A stretch of DNA of 64,000 nt from Cinclus cinclus (lineage: Eukaryota > Chordata > Aves > Passeriformes > Cinclidae): contig NC_085046.1 in assembly GCF_963662255.1 (NCBI RefSeq), positions 134,521,392-134,585,391 on the forward strand, written 5' to 3'. This document shows, one piece after another, positions 26,501 through 38,616 of the stretch. The notes below the pieces were generated by a model that ran no database searches, had not been told where the DNA came from, and worked only from the letters and a program-made list of their open reading frames with translations. Within the stretch, counting starts at the first letter, position 1; each line of letters opens with the position of its first letter. The position numbers were made by a program, and so were the translations under genes.

Positions 26501-29329
26501 ATTCACTGTTCCACTTCAGTGTGCACTTAACATTATCAGACAGTTTGTTATGGGTTAGTTGTGACTCAAGTGACCAGAGACACATCTTAATTGAGACAAA
26601 TGGGAAAACAATTTGGACAAGGATACTGTTGGCTAAGTGTACCTAGAACAGGTGGTGTCAACATGCCTTCCCCTCTCTCTCCTACCCCAACAGCTGTACT
26701 AACAGAAATGCATTGGCAAACGTGAGCACATTTCTGGGGCTTGTTTCACTGCTTCTTGTCGCTGACTTGCAAACTTTGTCTGTCCTCACTTCTGCAGGCA
26801 ACATCAACTGATGCTGGACCAGCAAGTACCAACAACAGGTACCAACAGGTATAAAATGGAGTAACAGATATGCAGTAAAAGTTTCCCAGCAATCTGGTCC
26901 ATCTGCTGTCAAAATTTTCCTGGCACAGCTGCTGAGCCTGCATGTATTCATGCTGAATTGCTTTTGAAACTAGCCAGCGAATTTTGAGAATTGCATTAAC
27001 ACAGTGTCAGCTGGGAGGAAAGATTGGTCTTTTACTGATTCCCAGATTCAGCATCTGATCTCTGACTGATAATCATGTTGAAAGGATAATTTGAATGTAT
27101 CAGGTAAAGTGCATATGATGTTTCAGTGAAATCCATAGCACCAGATGCTCTAAATACATAGAATATGTATTTCCAGTCTTGAAATTCCTTCTGCAATTAG
27201 TGCAAGTTTTACAGAAACATTGTAGGTTGTAGAAGTATTTTATTAAAAGAAAAGAGAAATGTTTCCTTATGTTAATCCTGACAGTATGCTAATGTTTCAG
27301 TATGTTAGTACTAATGGTATTTTCATAAAATGCTTTGATAAAATACTTAAAATTTTTGTTTTGATAAAATCCTCTGAATGCCTGTTGTAGATTTACTTCC
27401 TTATAGTCATACAGCAATAACTCCATACCTTTTTCACTACCAGAATGCAACACTTGATAAAACATCATAAAAAGTGACCAAGACAATACAGTCTATCCTA
27501 TCTTTGACCAGACCAGTAGCAGATGCAGAAGAATGAGGTAAGCATTATATTATATCAGATAATACATGTCTTGTACATCTTCCAGAGCTCAAATATTTCA
27601 AAGTCCTGGTCTTTTAAATATTCCGCAGATTCTCTGCATGCCATGTCCTCAGCCATTGGTTCCTGTACTGCAAACACACACATGCTCTCAGATGTGCTAA
27701 TTCTCAGGCCGAATCAGAGCATACACTTTGCCTACATAAGCTTTCAGGATTCACAGGAACATGAGCAGCAACACTTCATGGTGCAATGGTGTGACAGAAA
27801 GGCATCAATCACCTCCTAAAGAGAAATCACTCTATGGAGGTGCCAAAAATTCTTAATTCAGCTGAGGTCCCTGAGGACTGAGGAGTTTATCCACAAATGC
27901 ACTCAGTTTCCTGGTTTGGATCTTTGATTTGATGCCCTGCTGGGTTTGATGCCTGTGGGTCCGTGCTCAGTGCTGACACTGACTCTGTGATCTCTCAGTC
28001 CTGGGCTCCCTCCTGGTGCATTTTATGATATGAGCTTGAACATCTGGGGCTACCCCCACTATTGTCACACAGCTTTAAAAGCATGAGTTCCTAAGGGGAA
28101 ATCTGTGCATTTTGAAGGACAAAATGTTGTGGAGTGCAAAGGGACTGGAAGGGATGTTTCTTATGATACCTGAGCATTACACTAGTTCTGACCTTCTTCT
28201 TTCAGCTGTGTCCAAAATAACAGGATCTGCAGATGGTATGGAGCACAAGATTATATGTTTCTGCTGATACACTGTTGGTCAAGTAATCAGCAACCTGAAT
28301 TTTTCCACAGGCCACTGCAAGACTACTAGCAAAACAATCTAGTTCTTTTCACCACTCTTTCCTAATCTATTAAACAGGAAAAATTATATTTGCTTTACTT
28401 CGTTAGGTAATTTTAGATCTACAGATAAAAAGTATGTGATCAGGAATGTGAAAAGACAAATGGAAAAAAATGACCGGAAAACTTAACTGAGTGGCTTCAA
28501 ATCTCTGAAATGGTTTGAATCTGATTTTCAGCTCTGATTCAGGTGATAGACTCAGTTTTTCACCACCTGTCATTTAATTCTACTTAAAATCCCATGTGCC
28601 AGTGCTAAACACTACAGACTATTTTGAAATCCACGATGCCTTTCTTCAGTTGCACAACACTTTATTTTGTTGAACCCTTCCTGAGCAAAGAGCAAAAACT
28701 ATTGCCCTAAATGCAGAAAAATAAGGGATTTAAAGACAAATTCGCCCTTCAAACTTTTAACACAATAATGTAAGGAGAAGCGGTGGGCTGAGGGACTGTG
28801 ATTGGGAGTTAACAAGGGCACTTCCACGGAGCCTCTCAGAAGGGTTTGCTATTGTTTCTGTCACTAAGGCGTTTAGATAGCAAGTGAGACAGGAAAGTGC
28901 TCTCTCCACGTGCAGCTGGGCTACTGAATTGGCAGGGTTTCATCTGCACTGTTATTCATCTGCACTGTTAAACAGTTATTTTCACCAGTCTTTGGTTTTA
29001 CACAGCCTGACTGACTGCCGAGGTGTTTTTTCAGCCAGAGGAGAACGCACATTGAGGAAAAGAGTGGTAGATTAGTGACACTGCCGTGTGTTGTGTGCAT
29101 GCGTGTGACTGGTCTCGTTAAGAAGCAATTTGTGTTGCGATCATTTTATTGCTGTTCTGCTGCAATTCAGAAAATATTTGAAAGGACTCAGGAGTGATGA
29201 CAGCTGTAGCGATAGAGGTTTTGAACAGGATTTTCTATTAAATAAAAAAGCCCCCTACTTTCTTCCCCTGCTATTTTCAAAAGCTGGGATGCATTTGTTT
29301 CTGTAAAGCCCTGAAGGGACTGTTAGAGC
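20545..29329. other. Gene-free upstream flank of TRHR
   Basis: Nearly 9 kb of AT-rich sequence with no transposon I can recognise, which is notable next to the repeat-bearing flanks. It contains AT-rich blocks at about 22080-22250 and 24940-25000 and a T run at about 24890-24905. It may hold regulatory elements of TRHR, but none can be named from sequence alone. Confidence 0.55.
28941..28970. repeat. Short direct duplication, 16-base period
   Basis: CATCTGCACTGTTA occurs at 28941-28954 and again at 28957-28970, about 0.4 kb upstream of the TRHR CpG-rich block. Confidence 0.9.
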
Positions 29330-29885
29330 TCCTCGCAAAGCAGAGGCAGGGGTAAATCGCCCTTTCTTTCACAACGGCATGGCGGCAGACAGAATTTTAA
29401 AAATCAGGGCAGTTTTGTTGCCAGTCAGCTGTCCTTTTTTTGCCGGTGTGGATCAACGCGATCGATGCCGTCACGCTATCTGTTCGAGAGCAGGGGGAGA
29501 GCAGGGTGAAGCAGGAGAACCCCTCGCACCCTGCGGTTTCAGCCGCCGCTGCTGTCCCCACCCTCGGAGCCCGCGGGGCTGGAGCGGCTCGGCCCGGGCG
29601 GTGCTCGCAGCTGGCAGCCAGCCCCTCCTCCACAGGCCGGGACCTCAGCAGAGCCTCCTCAGCCCACCTGCGAGAAAACAGCCTTTTAGCCTGTGCAACT
29701 GAGTTGGAGTCCAGAGGGATTAACCCATGCGATAGTTGACTTTACGAAGGCTGAAAGCGCAGGTGCTTTAGGGGGAGTGGAGGACGGTGCAGGAATGGGA
29801 CCGTGACTACCTGGAGAACGTGTTCTGGGGCTGCAGCTCTCCCAGAGTGGAGCACTCCGCTCCGCTGACCCTTCTGCAGGGGACC
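29330..29885 (+). promoter_or_regulatory. TRHR: CpG-rich promoter / 5' UTR region of TRHR
   Basis: An otherwise AT-rich flank becomes GC- and CpG-rich here, most densely at about 29340-29640 (for example CAACGCGATCGATGCCG near 29455 and GCCGCCGCT near 29541). It ends immediately before the first TRHR ATGs. Such islands usually mark promoters and first exons. CTTCTGCAG at 29871-29879 looks like a splice acceptor, and GGG|GTAAAT at 29352 is a possible donor that would give a 528-base 5' UTR intron. As I recall, the human gene has a 5' UTR intron of about that size. No TATA box is convincingly placed; TTAAATAAAAAA near 29239 is the only TA-rich candidate. The transcription start is not determinable here. 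Confidence 0.6.
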
Positions 29886-29930
29886 ATGGAGAGCAGAGTG
29901 CTCGGCAGAAGCAGCAGTGGGCTGGTGGAG

Positions 29931-30725
29931 ATGGAGAATGGCACAGGAGACGAGCAGAACCGGACTGGGCTGCCGCTATCGAGCCAGGAGGTCATTACAG
30001 CTGAATACCAAGTGGTAACAATCCTCTTAGTCCTCCTCATCTGCGGCCTGGGCATCGTGGGCAACACCATGGTGGTTTTGGTGGTCCTCAGAACCAAGCA
30101 CATGAGAACTCCCACTAACTGCTATCTGGTGAGTCTGGCCGTGGCAGATCTCACGGTGCTTGTGGCTGCAGGACTACCCAACATCACAGAGAGCCTGTAC
30201 AGATCCTGGGTGTATGGCTACGTCGGGTGTCTCTGCATCACTTATCTCCAGTACCTGGGAATCAACGCTTCTTCTTTTTCCATCGCTGCCTTCACCATTG
30301 AGAGGTACATAGCTATCTGCCACCCAATCAAAGCTCAATTTCTATGCACTTTTTCAAGAGCCAAAAAGATCATTATTTTTGTTTGGGCTTTCACCTCCAT
30401 ATACTGTATGCTCTGGTTTTTCTTGCTAGACCTTAATACAGTAGCCTACAAAGAGACTACGGTTGTGTCCTGTGGCTACAAGGTCTCCAGGAGCTATTAC
30501 TCTCCTATCTACATGATGGACTTTGGCATATTTTATGTTGTGCCGATGGTATTGGCGACTGTCCTCTATGGCCTGATTGCTAGAATATTGTTCCTGAACC
30601 CCATCCCTTCAGACCCAAAAGAAAACTCTAAGACCTGGAGGAATTATGTGGCTCACCAAAGCAAGCCTGTGAATTCCAAGATGACTAACAGGAGTTTCAA
30701 TAGCACTATTGCTTCTCGAAGGCAG
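29931..30725 (+). CDS. TRHR: Thyrotropin-releasing hormone receptor, coding exon A (N-terminus to intracellular loop 3)
   Basis: First coding exon, 265 codons, of a class A (rhodopsin-family) plasma-membrane receptor for the tripeptide TRH; the family couples to Gq/11 and phospholipase C. The sequence shows two N-glycosylation sequons near the start (N3-G-T, N10-R-T), TM1 about 27-53, TM2 62-82 with the conserved Asp73, TM3 about 97-131 ending in the E124-R125-Y126 motif, TM4 about 144-166 and TM5 about 192-222. Cys100 and Cys181 are placed for the TM3-loop 2 disulfide. Tyr108 and Asn112 match, from memory, the TRH-contacting Tyr106 and Asn110 of human TRHR. The ATG at 29931 (MENGTG) was chosen because it aligns with the human start; an in-frame ATG lies at 29886. 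The exon ends at CAG|GTAGGA in phase 0. Read-through would add five codons before a stop at 30741. Identity is near certain; the exact start is less so. Confidence 0.96.
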
Positions 30726-33700
30726 GTAGGAACAACTATTTGAAATGGCTTTCTGAAACCTAAATCACTTGTTTTAAAGCTCACTTGTCTGAAGCTGTGG
30801 AAGGAGGTAAAATATATTCTTCCTTTTTGCTAAGTAGTCAAGTTTAAAATCAGTGATACACATATACATCAAAATACATATCTTTTCTTGCTTGTACATT
30901 ATTACCTAATGCAAGCACTGAAAAAAGAGTATTTTGTTTCCTATATCAAAAAACAACTAGGAAGTGCCAATTAGGAATGAAACATTTTTAACTATAATTT
31001 CTTTAAATTACAGCTTGTTAGTAATCTTTTCAAATATACAAGATGACTCTTGACTTATTTTTGAGATTTAAAGGGAAGGAACTAGCCTGGGAGTTTGGGA
31101 CACTTGAGGTTGAATCGGAAGTGTTTAATGTTGGTTTTCTTTGTTCATTAATTAGTAGAAGATAATCTCTTCGAGTTCTAAATATGACTTTATACTTGAT
31201 TACATGTTCTTAGTATCACTTGAAAAACAAATTTTTACATTGAACACTGATGAATATGGACTGTTACATTATGAAACCAGAAAGTGAAGATTACAATATG
31301 ATATCTTTTATGTCTTGTAAAGACAGCAAGACTTTCTCTAAAAGCCTAAGCAACCTGATTGCTTTAAGCAGCCTCATTATAAGTAAATCTAGAATTTGCA
31401 TATAGTACAACACAGAATGCAAACCAAGGACAGTGTGGCATAATTAGTAATTTTTTTCTTTTTTTTTTTTTTGTATAATAGCAGTGTGCAAAAGATAAGC
31501 AGTGGTGTAAAATGAAAAAAAAAAAAGTGCATATTAAAAAAAAAATCTAGAATCTCAACAGTTGGTAAGACACAGAAGGGAACATTTCCTGCCATGCTGA
31601 CAAGGACGTGTATAGCTGACAATACAGTCTGGCCTGACAGTGAGTCCAGCTGAAGTGTAAAAACTCTGTGTCTACTCAGATCTGTGTTTGCATTACAGGG
31701 ACTGAATAGTGTACAATATCCAGCATGTGATCTGTAGAAAAAGTGACTGAAAATATGGTGTGCACTTCCTACATCTGTAGCAGTTCTCATATTTTTCCTA
31801 GAATATTTCTATAAAATTAAATACATGTACGTTTCTGTAGTGGGGTTGGCTCTAGCAGAGAATGGGAGAGAAAATAGGAAGTGCTCCTGTTTTTCATGAT
31901 CCAAAACAAGGACAGGCAGACAAACTATCAGTTATTGTCATGGGCAGTGCAGACTTGACTTGGGGACAATTAATATTGCCAATTTATTGCCCACTGTTAT
32001 AGCCACAAACTACACTCAGTCCCTGCCCTGCAGCAGCCAGCAGTGTGGGGCCAGTGCTGCAGTCAGGTTGCAGAGGATGTCTCCAGTCACTCCTTCCTTC
32101 TCACCTTTTTCCTGTTTCAGTGTGGGTCCTGCAGCCCACTGATCCCAGAGTAATTATTTTCTTTTCCATTCATAATATGAATACTGAATTACATATTTGC
32201 ATGTAGGTTTCATACTGCCCCCAAAGGAATTCCTACTTTCCTCCAATATCAAGAGGACTGAGAAAAATAAATGCAGCCTTACATAGCAAACATATTGGTT
32301 CATACTTGAGATGGAATCCATCTGATTTAACAGTATGTGTGTCTCACAAAGTTAGTTGATTAGTCCAGCCAAATCATCGAGGTTATCATGGCTATCATGG
32401 TCAGTTATAATAGATAGATTGCCCCTTAGAGAAGGTCCTGTCTTAGAAAGTGTTGCAGCCTGTGATGACCTGCTCACCAGAGAAATCCCTCTGTTCTCTC
32501 ACAGCACAGCAGCCGCAGATTCCAGCTTGCAGGGCAAGATAAGTTTTGCACAGCTTACATGAAATCCTCAATCTTATCACTTGGTTTCACTTGTGGTGTT
32601 AGTATATCAAGACATTAATCCTTCTATTTATTTAATCCTTCTCCTCCATTGCACAACTTATTTTTGATTATGAAATCATGTACTGATAGATACAATCTCT
32701 GTGTGTTGCAATGAACACGACCAGGCACAAGAAGAAAGTTGTTACTGTGTGGCTTTAAAACACCGGAGTGACTATTGCTTTTACCTATGAGTGTTAGAAA
32801 GATTAATACTCAAAGGAGAGGGAAGCAATACTAAACTGTTTGTACCAGGATAATAAAAGTGTTTAATAAAAACACTTCCTTAGAATTTTTGGAGCAGGAA
32901 GGAAAGGAGGATACTAGCTAAAATATAGAGACTCTGTTTAGTAAAATATATTTTAAATATTTTTAGAACATCATCACAAATAAAAAGATAAGGCTTGAAG
33001 AATGTTTATATGCAGCCAGGACTATATTCAATCTCAAGCACTTTGTTATCATTCAAACTACACTTGAAACTTGGACTAAGCTGAAGTTGCTCAAAGTCTT
33101 TTTACCATGTTTTCACTCTCCCTAAGAATAATTTGTACCCTGAGCATAGGACATACAGTGCACAAGAAAAGAGCAATCAGTGTCTGCTTGCCTTCACCCG
33201 AGCATTGAATTCAGGATGTACAGCTGCTGCTTTCATGTAGCTTCGGTGTATGTTTACAGGTTATAAAAAAATAAGTACTTTTAAAATTGTCCTCATAGCA
33301 CTCCACTGATGTCAATTAGCCTCCTCCCAATATATGTTTAGTTCTGTTTCATATTAAGTGATTTGGAAAAGAATATGGCATTTTACTTAAACAAAGAGCA
33401 CTGAACTTTCCTCTAAAAGATATGTTTTTGGTGGGCATAAGAATACAACTTTGGCCTCAGTCATGTATTTAGGTAACAGGTTCACCTACAAAGCAAAGCC
33501 CTGAGTAGTGCCCCACTGTGCAGTGGGGTGACAACCCATTCTGGGACAAAGTAAGCCTTGCCAGAGCACCTCCTTGGACCTGCTGCCATTGGCACAGAGG
33601 TCATGGTCTGAGGTAGCTGAGCACAAAGAACCACTCCAGAGCCATCTTAAGAAGATTTACCAATGAGAAAATAACTACCTGCACTCAGGGCCTCATCGCA

Positions 33701-36152
33701 TGTCTCAGAGACAACCACAACTGGTCAGATGGATCAGGAAACTGAATTTGTGACAGGCAATAGAGATCTTGTGAGAGATGTGTTATTTTAGGCAGCTTTG
33801 AAAGGATATGTACTGCAGACCATTTATAGTGAATTCTCCTCCTTGCCCTGCACGGACTCAACCACCAAGAGATGCCACCGGAGAGATGCCACCCATGGGT
33901 TCTGCCTCTTCTCTTGCACTGAATGTAGACTCTGTGGAGGCATGTGAGTACACGAGTTGGTTCGTTGACCTGAGCAAAATGAAAGCCAGCTCTACAGAGT
34001 TCTTAGTTTTCAGCAGTAGAAGCTTATGGTGTTAGAAAGACAATGCACATCCAAATGCCAATATACAGAAATTCAGCTAATAATTTGCATGCTACATATA
34101 TACATACAAACATACATATATTATATATATATATATATATTTGCAGTGTATGGGATACAGTCACTTGAGGAGTAACAGTCTGTTTTCATTGCTGTACGGC
34201 GTTAATTGTCTGACTCTGAATTACACCTTCCTTGACAGTAACAATTTACTTCTAGTCCAGATTCAAGCTGAGAGCTGCAACAGTGCAAATAATCCTCTGA
34301 GCAATTTTTCCTGAAAGAAATGTAAATTGCCAATGATAGGTGCCATAATGGACTGCTCTGCTGAGCTTTTGGTAGCAAAATACTCTGATGCCTGTGTAGA
34401 CTGTTATGCACTGAATTGCCTGAGCTGATGGAATACATCTGTTGGTTTGGTTCTGTCCCATTGTTCACCCAGGCTCCACAACTGGTGGCTTTCTTCCTTT
34501 AAATGTGGATTATTTTCTACAGTGAATGATTGTTCTCCACTGAATGGATTTGCTGTTTGAAGGCACAGGCTGGAGCTGAACTGGAGGGGTGAGAGCCAGA
34601 ATGGGTCAGTACTGGGTCAACTCTCTCCTTGCCACCATGTTCACAGGAATGGCCCTTTCAGAAGTGGAGATAAGGAGAGATCATCCTTTGAGTTACCTGG
34701 AACATTCACATTTGTATTTTGCTCTATAACAATAACTGTGCACAGAAAATTAGAAAAAAAAACAGCCTAGAAGTCATAATGAAATGTTATCAGTCAAATG
34801 ACAAAAAAGGAGATAGTATTTGTCAGTCTTATTTTATACTTCTGCTGAACACAGATGTATAGAAATCAAAAGTAAAGGTGAGGGGAGGAGAACTATTAGA
34901 TAAAATTCCAGCCTTTGAATATGTGTATTTAAAGACTGATAAATATTTAAAGATATATCTATTTGTGGAGTAACTTTGATTTTCATCACATTCTTTATTA
35001 TAATGCCTATAACAAATCAAACAAATTGGCTTAAAAGTGTCTTTCTAGATAGGAGAAAATACATTCATTAGGTAATGTGATGGCAGGTTTCTATATAATG
35101 AGTTTATCTGGTCAGAAGACAGGAGAATTATATACTCACTCACAGCTTCAAACTAAAACCCACTTCTAAAACTATTGTGTTTGTGAGTGATCTTGGTGGA
35201 GTTATCTCCTCTTGAAACTATTATCAATCTACAATCAAAAGAAGCAGTTGTAGCTCATCAAAATGTGTTGCTAATAATTTCAATTTCATACAGTTAACCA
35301 AGTAATGTCCTGACTTCCATGAGGCTGTGCCACTGTATTGTCCCATGTCACATTTCTGTGTACTTTCTACTTGCTTTATTAGTATCTTTTAAACTTTCTT
35401 TAATGTAGAGACTATTGAATACTGTCTATACTAGAATTAAATTATTTACAAAGGAAAGGCTAGTTTTTAAGTGGGTTTAAATAATTTTTTAATATTTATT
35501 ATTCACTTCATTTCAGCTACCCTGGGTATTCCCAGAGGTTGCTCTTTTCTTTTTTCAAAAGAAAATTACATAATAGGATAAAATTCTTATAACAATCAAG
35601 TTTTATTGATGATCATTTTTTCCTGGCTCTGTAAGCTTTATTTGACTTTTCAGATTAAACATCAAATAATGAAGGTCTAATTAATTATTGAGGATTTGAG
35701 GAATAGAAATTAATCTTATTGTTCTCCTTTTTTTTCCTTATATTTGGCTTTGGGAAATTGTTTTAGGCTGACTGTTAAACCCGATAACTGAAAAAAGGCT
35801 TCATGTTCAATTACTCTACAAGCTATACTAGTCTAAAGGAAGAGATCTAATGTGTTTGGAAAAAAAAATACTTTCTATCCTTTTTTCCCATTTGAATCAA
35901 CACTGTCTTCCAGCATAAGAAGTGGAAATGTCTAAGGTCCACAACAGTGTAATCGGGAAAGACCATTTGAAACCAAGGTTTTTGTATTTCCTACTGTAGA
36001 AAACCTTTCTGAATCAAATATTAATCATAAATTCCTGCTGAAGGATCTGTCCAGAGGTTTGGTTTGGCCCTAGAGGTGTAAGAATGAATATGTTCATTCC
36101 AAGGGTGGTTGTGACCTCTGTCCCTCTTGTGTCTCCCTCTGTGTTCCCTCAG
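30726..36152 (+). other. TRHR: TRHR intron between the two coding exons
   Basis: A 5427-base intron with GTAGGA at the donor and a TCCCTC-rich tract ending CCCTCAG at the acceptor. Phase 0 on both sides restores the frame SRRQ|VTKM at the loop 3/TM6 boundary. The matching human intron is much longer (tens of kb, from memory), as expected for a compact bird genome. Inside are homopolymer runs (T at about 31452-31474, A at about 31516-31530) and an AT microsatellite at 34122-34141. I see no other exon and no recognisable transposon. Confidence 0.93.
34122..34141. repeat. (TA)n microsatellite in the TRHR intron
   Basis: About ten TA units, preceded by a looser CATACATATA-rich stretch from 34096. 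Likely polymorphic in length. Confidence 0.93.
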
Positions 36153-36653
36153 GTTACCAAGATGCTGGCCGTGGTTGTGATCCTGTTTGCATTCCTGTGG
36201 ATGCCCTACCGCACCCTGGTTGTGGTCAATTCCTTTCTCTCCAGACCCTTCCAAGAAAACTGGTTCCTGCTATTTTGCAGAATCTGTATTTATTTAAATA
36301 GTGCTATCAATCCTGTAATTTATAATCTCATGTCCCAGAAATTCAGAGCAGCCTTCAGGAAACTGTGCAACTACCAGCAGAAAGAGGAGAAGAAACCTGC
36401 CAGTTACAGCATGGCCCTGAATTATAACGTCATCAAGGATTCTGATCATTTCAGCACCGAGCTAGAAGATATTACCAATACCTACCTATCCTCTGCAAAA
36501 CTGTCCATTGGTGATACGTGTTTGTTATCCAAGGTAACAGTTAATACGTTTCAATGTCTGCTGTGGAGTCCTCCAGAGGCAGAGCATGGGCATGGGGCTG
36601 TGCTGGGGCAGCTTTCAGCCAGGGCAGGACCACAGAGGGCTGGGAGAGGCTGA
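36153..36653 (+). CDS. TRHR: Thyrotropin-releasing hormone receptor, coding exon B (TM6, TM7, C-tail)
   Basis: Second coding exon, entered in phase 0 after a pyrimidine-rich tract and CAG at 36150-36152. It starts VTKMLAVVV at the edge of TM6, where the mammalian gene is also interrupted. TM6 spans about residues 267-293 with the M-P-Y284-R285 motif, and TM7 about 301-323 with Arg308 and N318-P-V-I-Y322. Tyr284 and Arg308 correspond to TRH-binding residues reported in mammals. Helix 8 and the C-tail follow, with Cys337 but Tyr339 where human has a second Cys. Family-like sequence runs to Lys392 (...GDTCLLSK, codon 36531-36533). The frame stays open for 39 more codons to a stop at 36651-36653, giving 431 residues in all against about 390-410 in known TRHRs. 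The extension is low in family resemblance, and the codon at 36534 reads GTA inside a donor-like AAG|GTAACAG, so the true exon may end at 36533. The exon itself is near certain; its 3' end is not. Confidence 0.93.
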   Translation, partial: VTKMLAVVVILFAFLWMPYRTLVVVNSFLSRPFQENWFLLFCRICIYLNSAINPVIYNLMSQKFRAAFRKLCNYQQKEEKKPASYSMALNYNVIKDSDHFSTELEDITNTYLSSAKLSIGDTCLLSKVTVNTFQCLLWSPPEAEHGHGAVLGQLSARAGPQRAGRG

Positions 36654-38616
36654 CAGTGACAGGACATGCACCAAGCAGGGAATGGCAGGGAGGGAGGGAC
36701 AGCTGCCTGGCTCTGGAAGGTTGTGCTTTCAAAGTGCCTTGTGCCAAGCAGGATGGCACTTGGAGGATCTGAAACATGGGGAAGGATGGGGAGAAACAAT
36801 CACATTAATCCTTCTCTTCTGAGGAATAGTGGGCTCTAATGGAGCATCAGAAAGGGGTTCTCAGGCATGGTGCCTCATATACGCATCTGGCAGGAGGGTG
36901 ATGTTGGTGTCTGAGCTCAGTGATTCCTCTGGGCATGCTCTGGCTGCCTGCAGGGAGAGCAGTGGGGCATTTTCTTCCCTTGCCCCATGACTCCAGCTGG
37001 GGCTCAACTAGCCTGGTGCCACCACACAGCTGGTGCTGAGGAGAGGCTGCCCCACACACCTGCACTCTCATTCTGACACTGCTGAAAGCCCCCTGCATTC
37101 CTGTGCTACCTGCAAGCATACCTGTGTGTAGCACATCTCTTTAACCCAGTTCTCATGATGATGAACATTACTGTTTACATGATGCTCTTTTACACAACAC
37201 TACCTAAATGCTGCTTGTGAACCCATATATTTTAGATCTTAAAAATATAAATGATCTATAGAGAGGCTTAATTTTCATTTGGTTTTGCAGATGATAGGAG
37301 GGTGTAAAAATATTTTTTCTCTGCTTCTTCTCATTTTCAGGCCTGAGGCCCACCTTGTTCTGAGTATGCAGCCATATAAGACGTTTGGATTCTCTGTTCT
37401 CACCAATTTTATGAATTGTGAGGACCTTTCTGCACACAGAATTTCAGAAGCTACCATAATTCTTTACATAACTGCCTCTGCTCTGCAAGAAAATGCAGCA
37501 TCTTGGGGAGTGAAAAGAGTGTATTATTGAGGCTAACTGAATGAAGTAGTTAACACAACCTCACTCTAGGCAGGTGAGTTGGCTTCAGTAGAATACCTAA
37601 ATCCTTCTTCCCATTAACTGAAGAGTGATCTGTGGTCTCAGAATGAGCAAGGCTTGCCAGGACATGTCCATGGACACAGAGTGGGGCAGTGGATGATACT
37701 CCCTCTGAAGGTGAGGGGTGAGGAGAGCAGCTGCTCTAATGTGTGACTGCACTGGACAGTACCCAGGGGACCTTCCAACAGCAGCCAAAAATTCCTGCTA
37801 CTAGCAGTAATTACCTGTCAGTGCATCCCACTTCCAGGCAAATCTCATTGCAGCCATCAAAGCACACTTCAATAAACAAGTATCTGATGGCAAAGAGCAC
37901 TAAATCTTTCTTTTCTTTGGTTTATTTTTTATCTTGAGGACCATGAAATAGGGAAGACCATTCAATGAATTTGCAGCAGGGAGAAAGCAAATTAAAAAGT
38001 CAGTAAGAATACTTTAAGTAATTTAAAATATCTTTTTATTTTTCAGCAATCAGTTTTATAGATGTACCGCTTTAAATGTAAGTCTCAGCTATTACTGAAT
38101 CCTGTTGGAACTTGACAGATATTGAAGAGTATGCAACAGGCTTTTACCAGCTCCTTTTATCTTGGTTCAATATCAATTGTGTTTAAGAGGACTAGAGGGG
38201 TTTTAGAGCTTTAATATTGATAATATCTAGGGAAAAAAGCAAAATTCAGAGAAAAAAAATGACACTTTAAAAATGCTTTGTCTCAAAGTTTATCTGTTAG
38301 AATACTTTAGGACATAAAGTGTTGTCAGAAGAGAAATCATCATGGCTTTTTACTTGCCAGCATAGCCCCTTTCCTGCTCTTCCCACACAGGCCCATGATA
38401 AGCAGCCTGGGGCCGTAGTCTCCCTGAGGTAGCTGCAGACAAAATATCATGTATTGCTTTGGCTTTGTTCTAGACCAGCTCTTGTTCTTGCTAGAAGTAC
38501 ATTTTCTCACTTCTGTGTGGTAGAAGCTCAGGAAAGTGCCTGCATATTCCTGATCATCATGAACACTTTGCACAGCTTTTGTACATGACATTTAAAAACC
38601 TGTAAGAAAAACAATT
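36654..38616. other. 3' flank or 3' UTR of TRHR exon B
   Basis: GC-richer to about 37130, then AT-rich. AATAAA at 37871-37876 could terminate a transcript that reads through the 36534 donor-like site. No other gene seen. Confidence 0.5.

Noticed and set aside
29787..29930. N-terminal extension of TRHR back to 29787
   Set aside because: The codon at 29787 is GTG, not ATG, and the sequence before 29886 has no similarity to the receptor; it is probably 5' UTR or intron. The in-frame ATG at 29886 is kept as a separate question.
36084..36152. Exon B starting at the ATG at 36084
   Set aside because: The 23 residues before VTKMLAVVV are the translated intron end, including the pyrimidine tract and acceptor. 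The GT-AG junction in phase 0 restores the receptor frame exactly.
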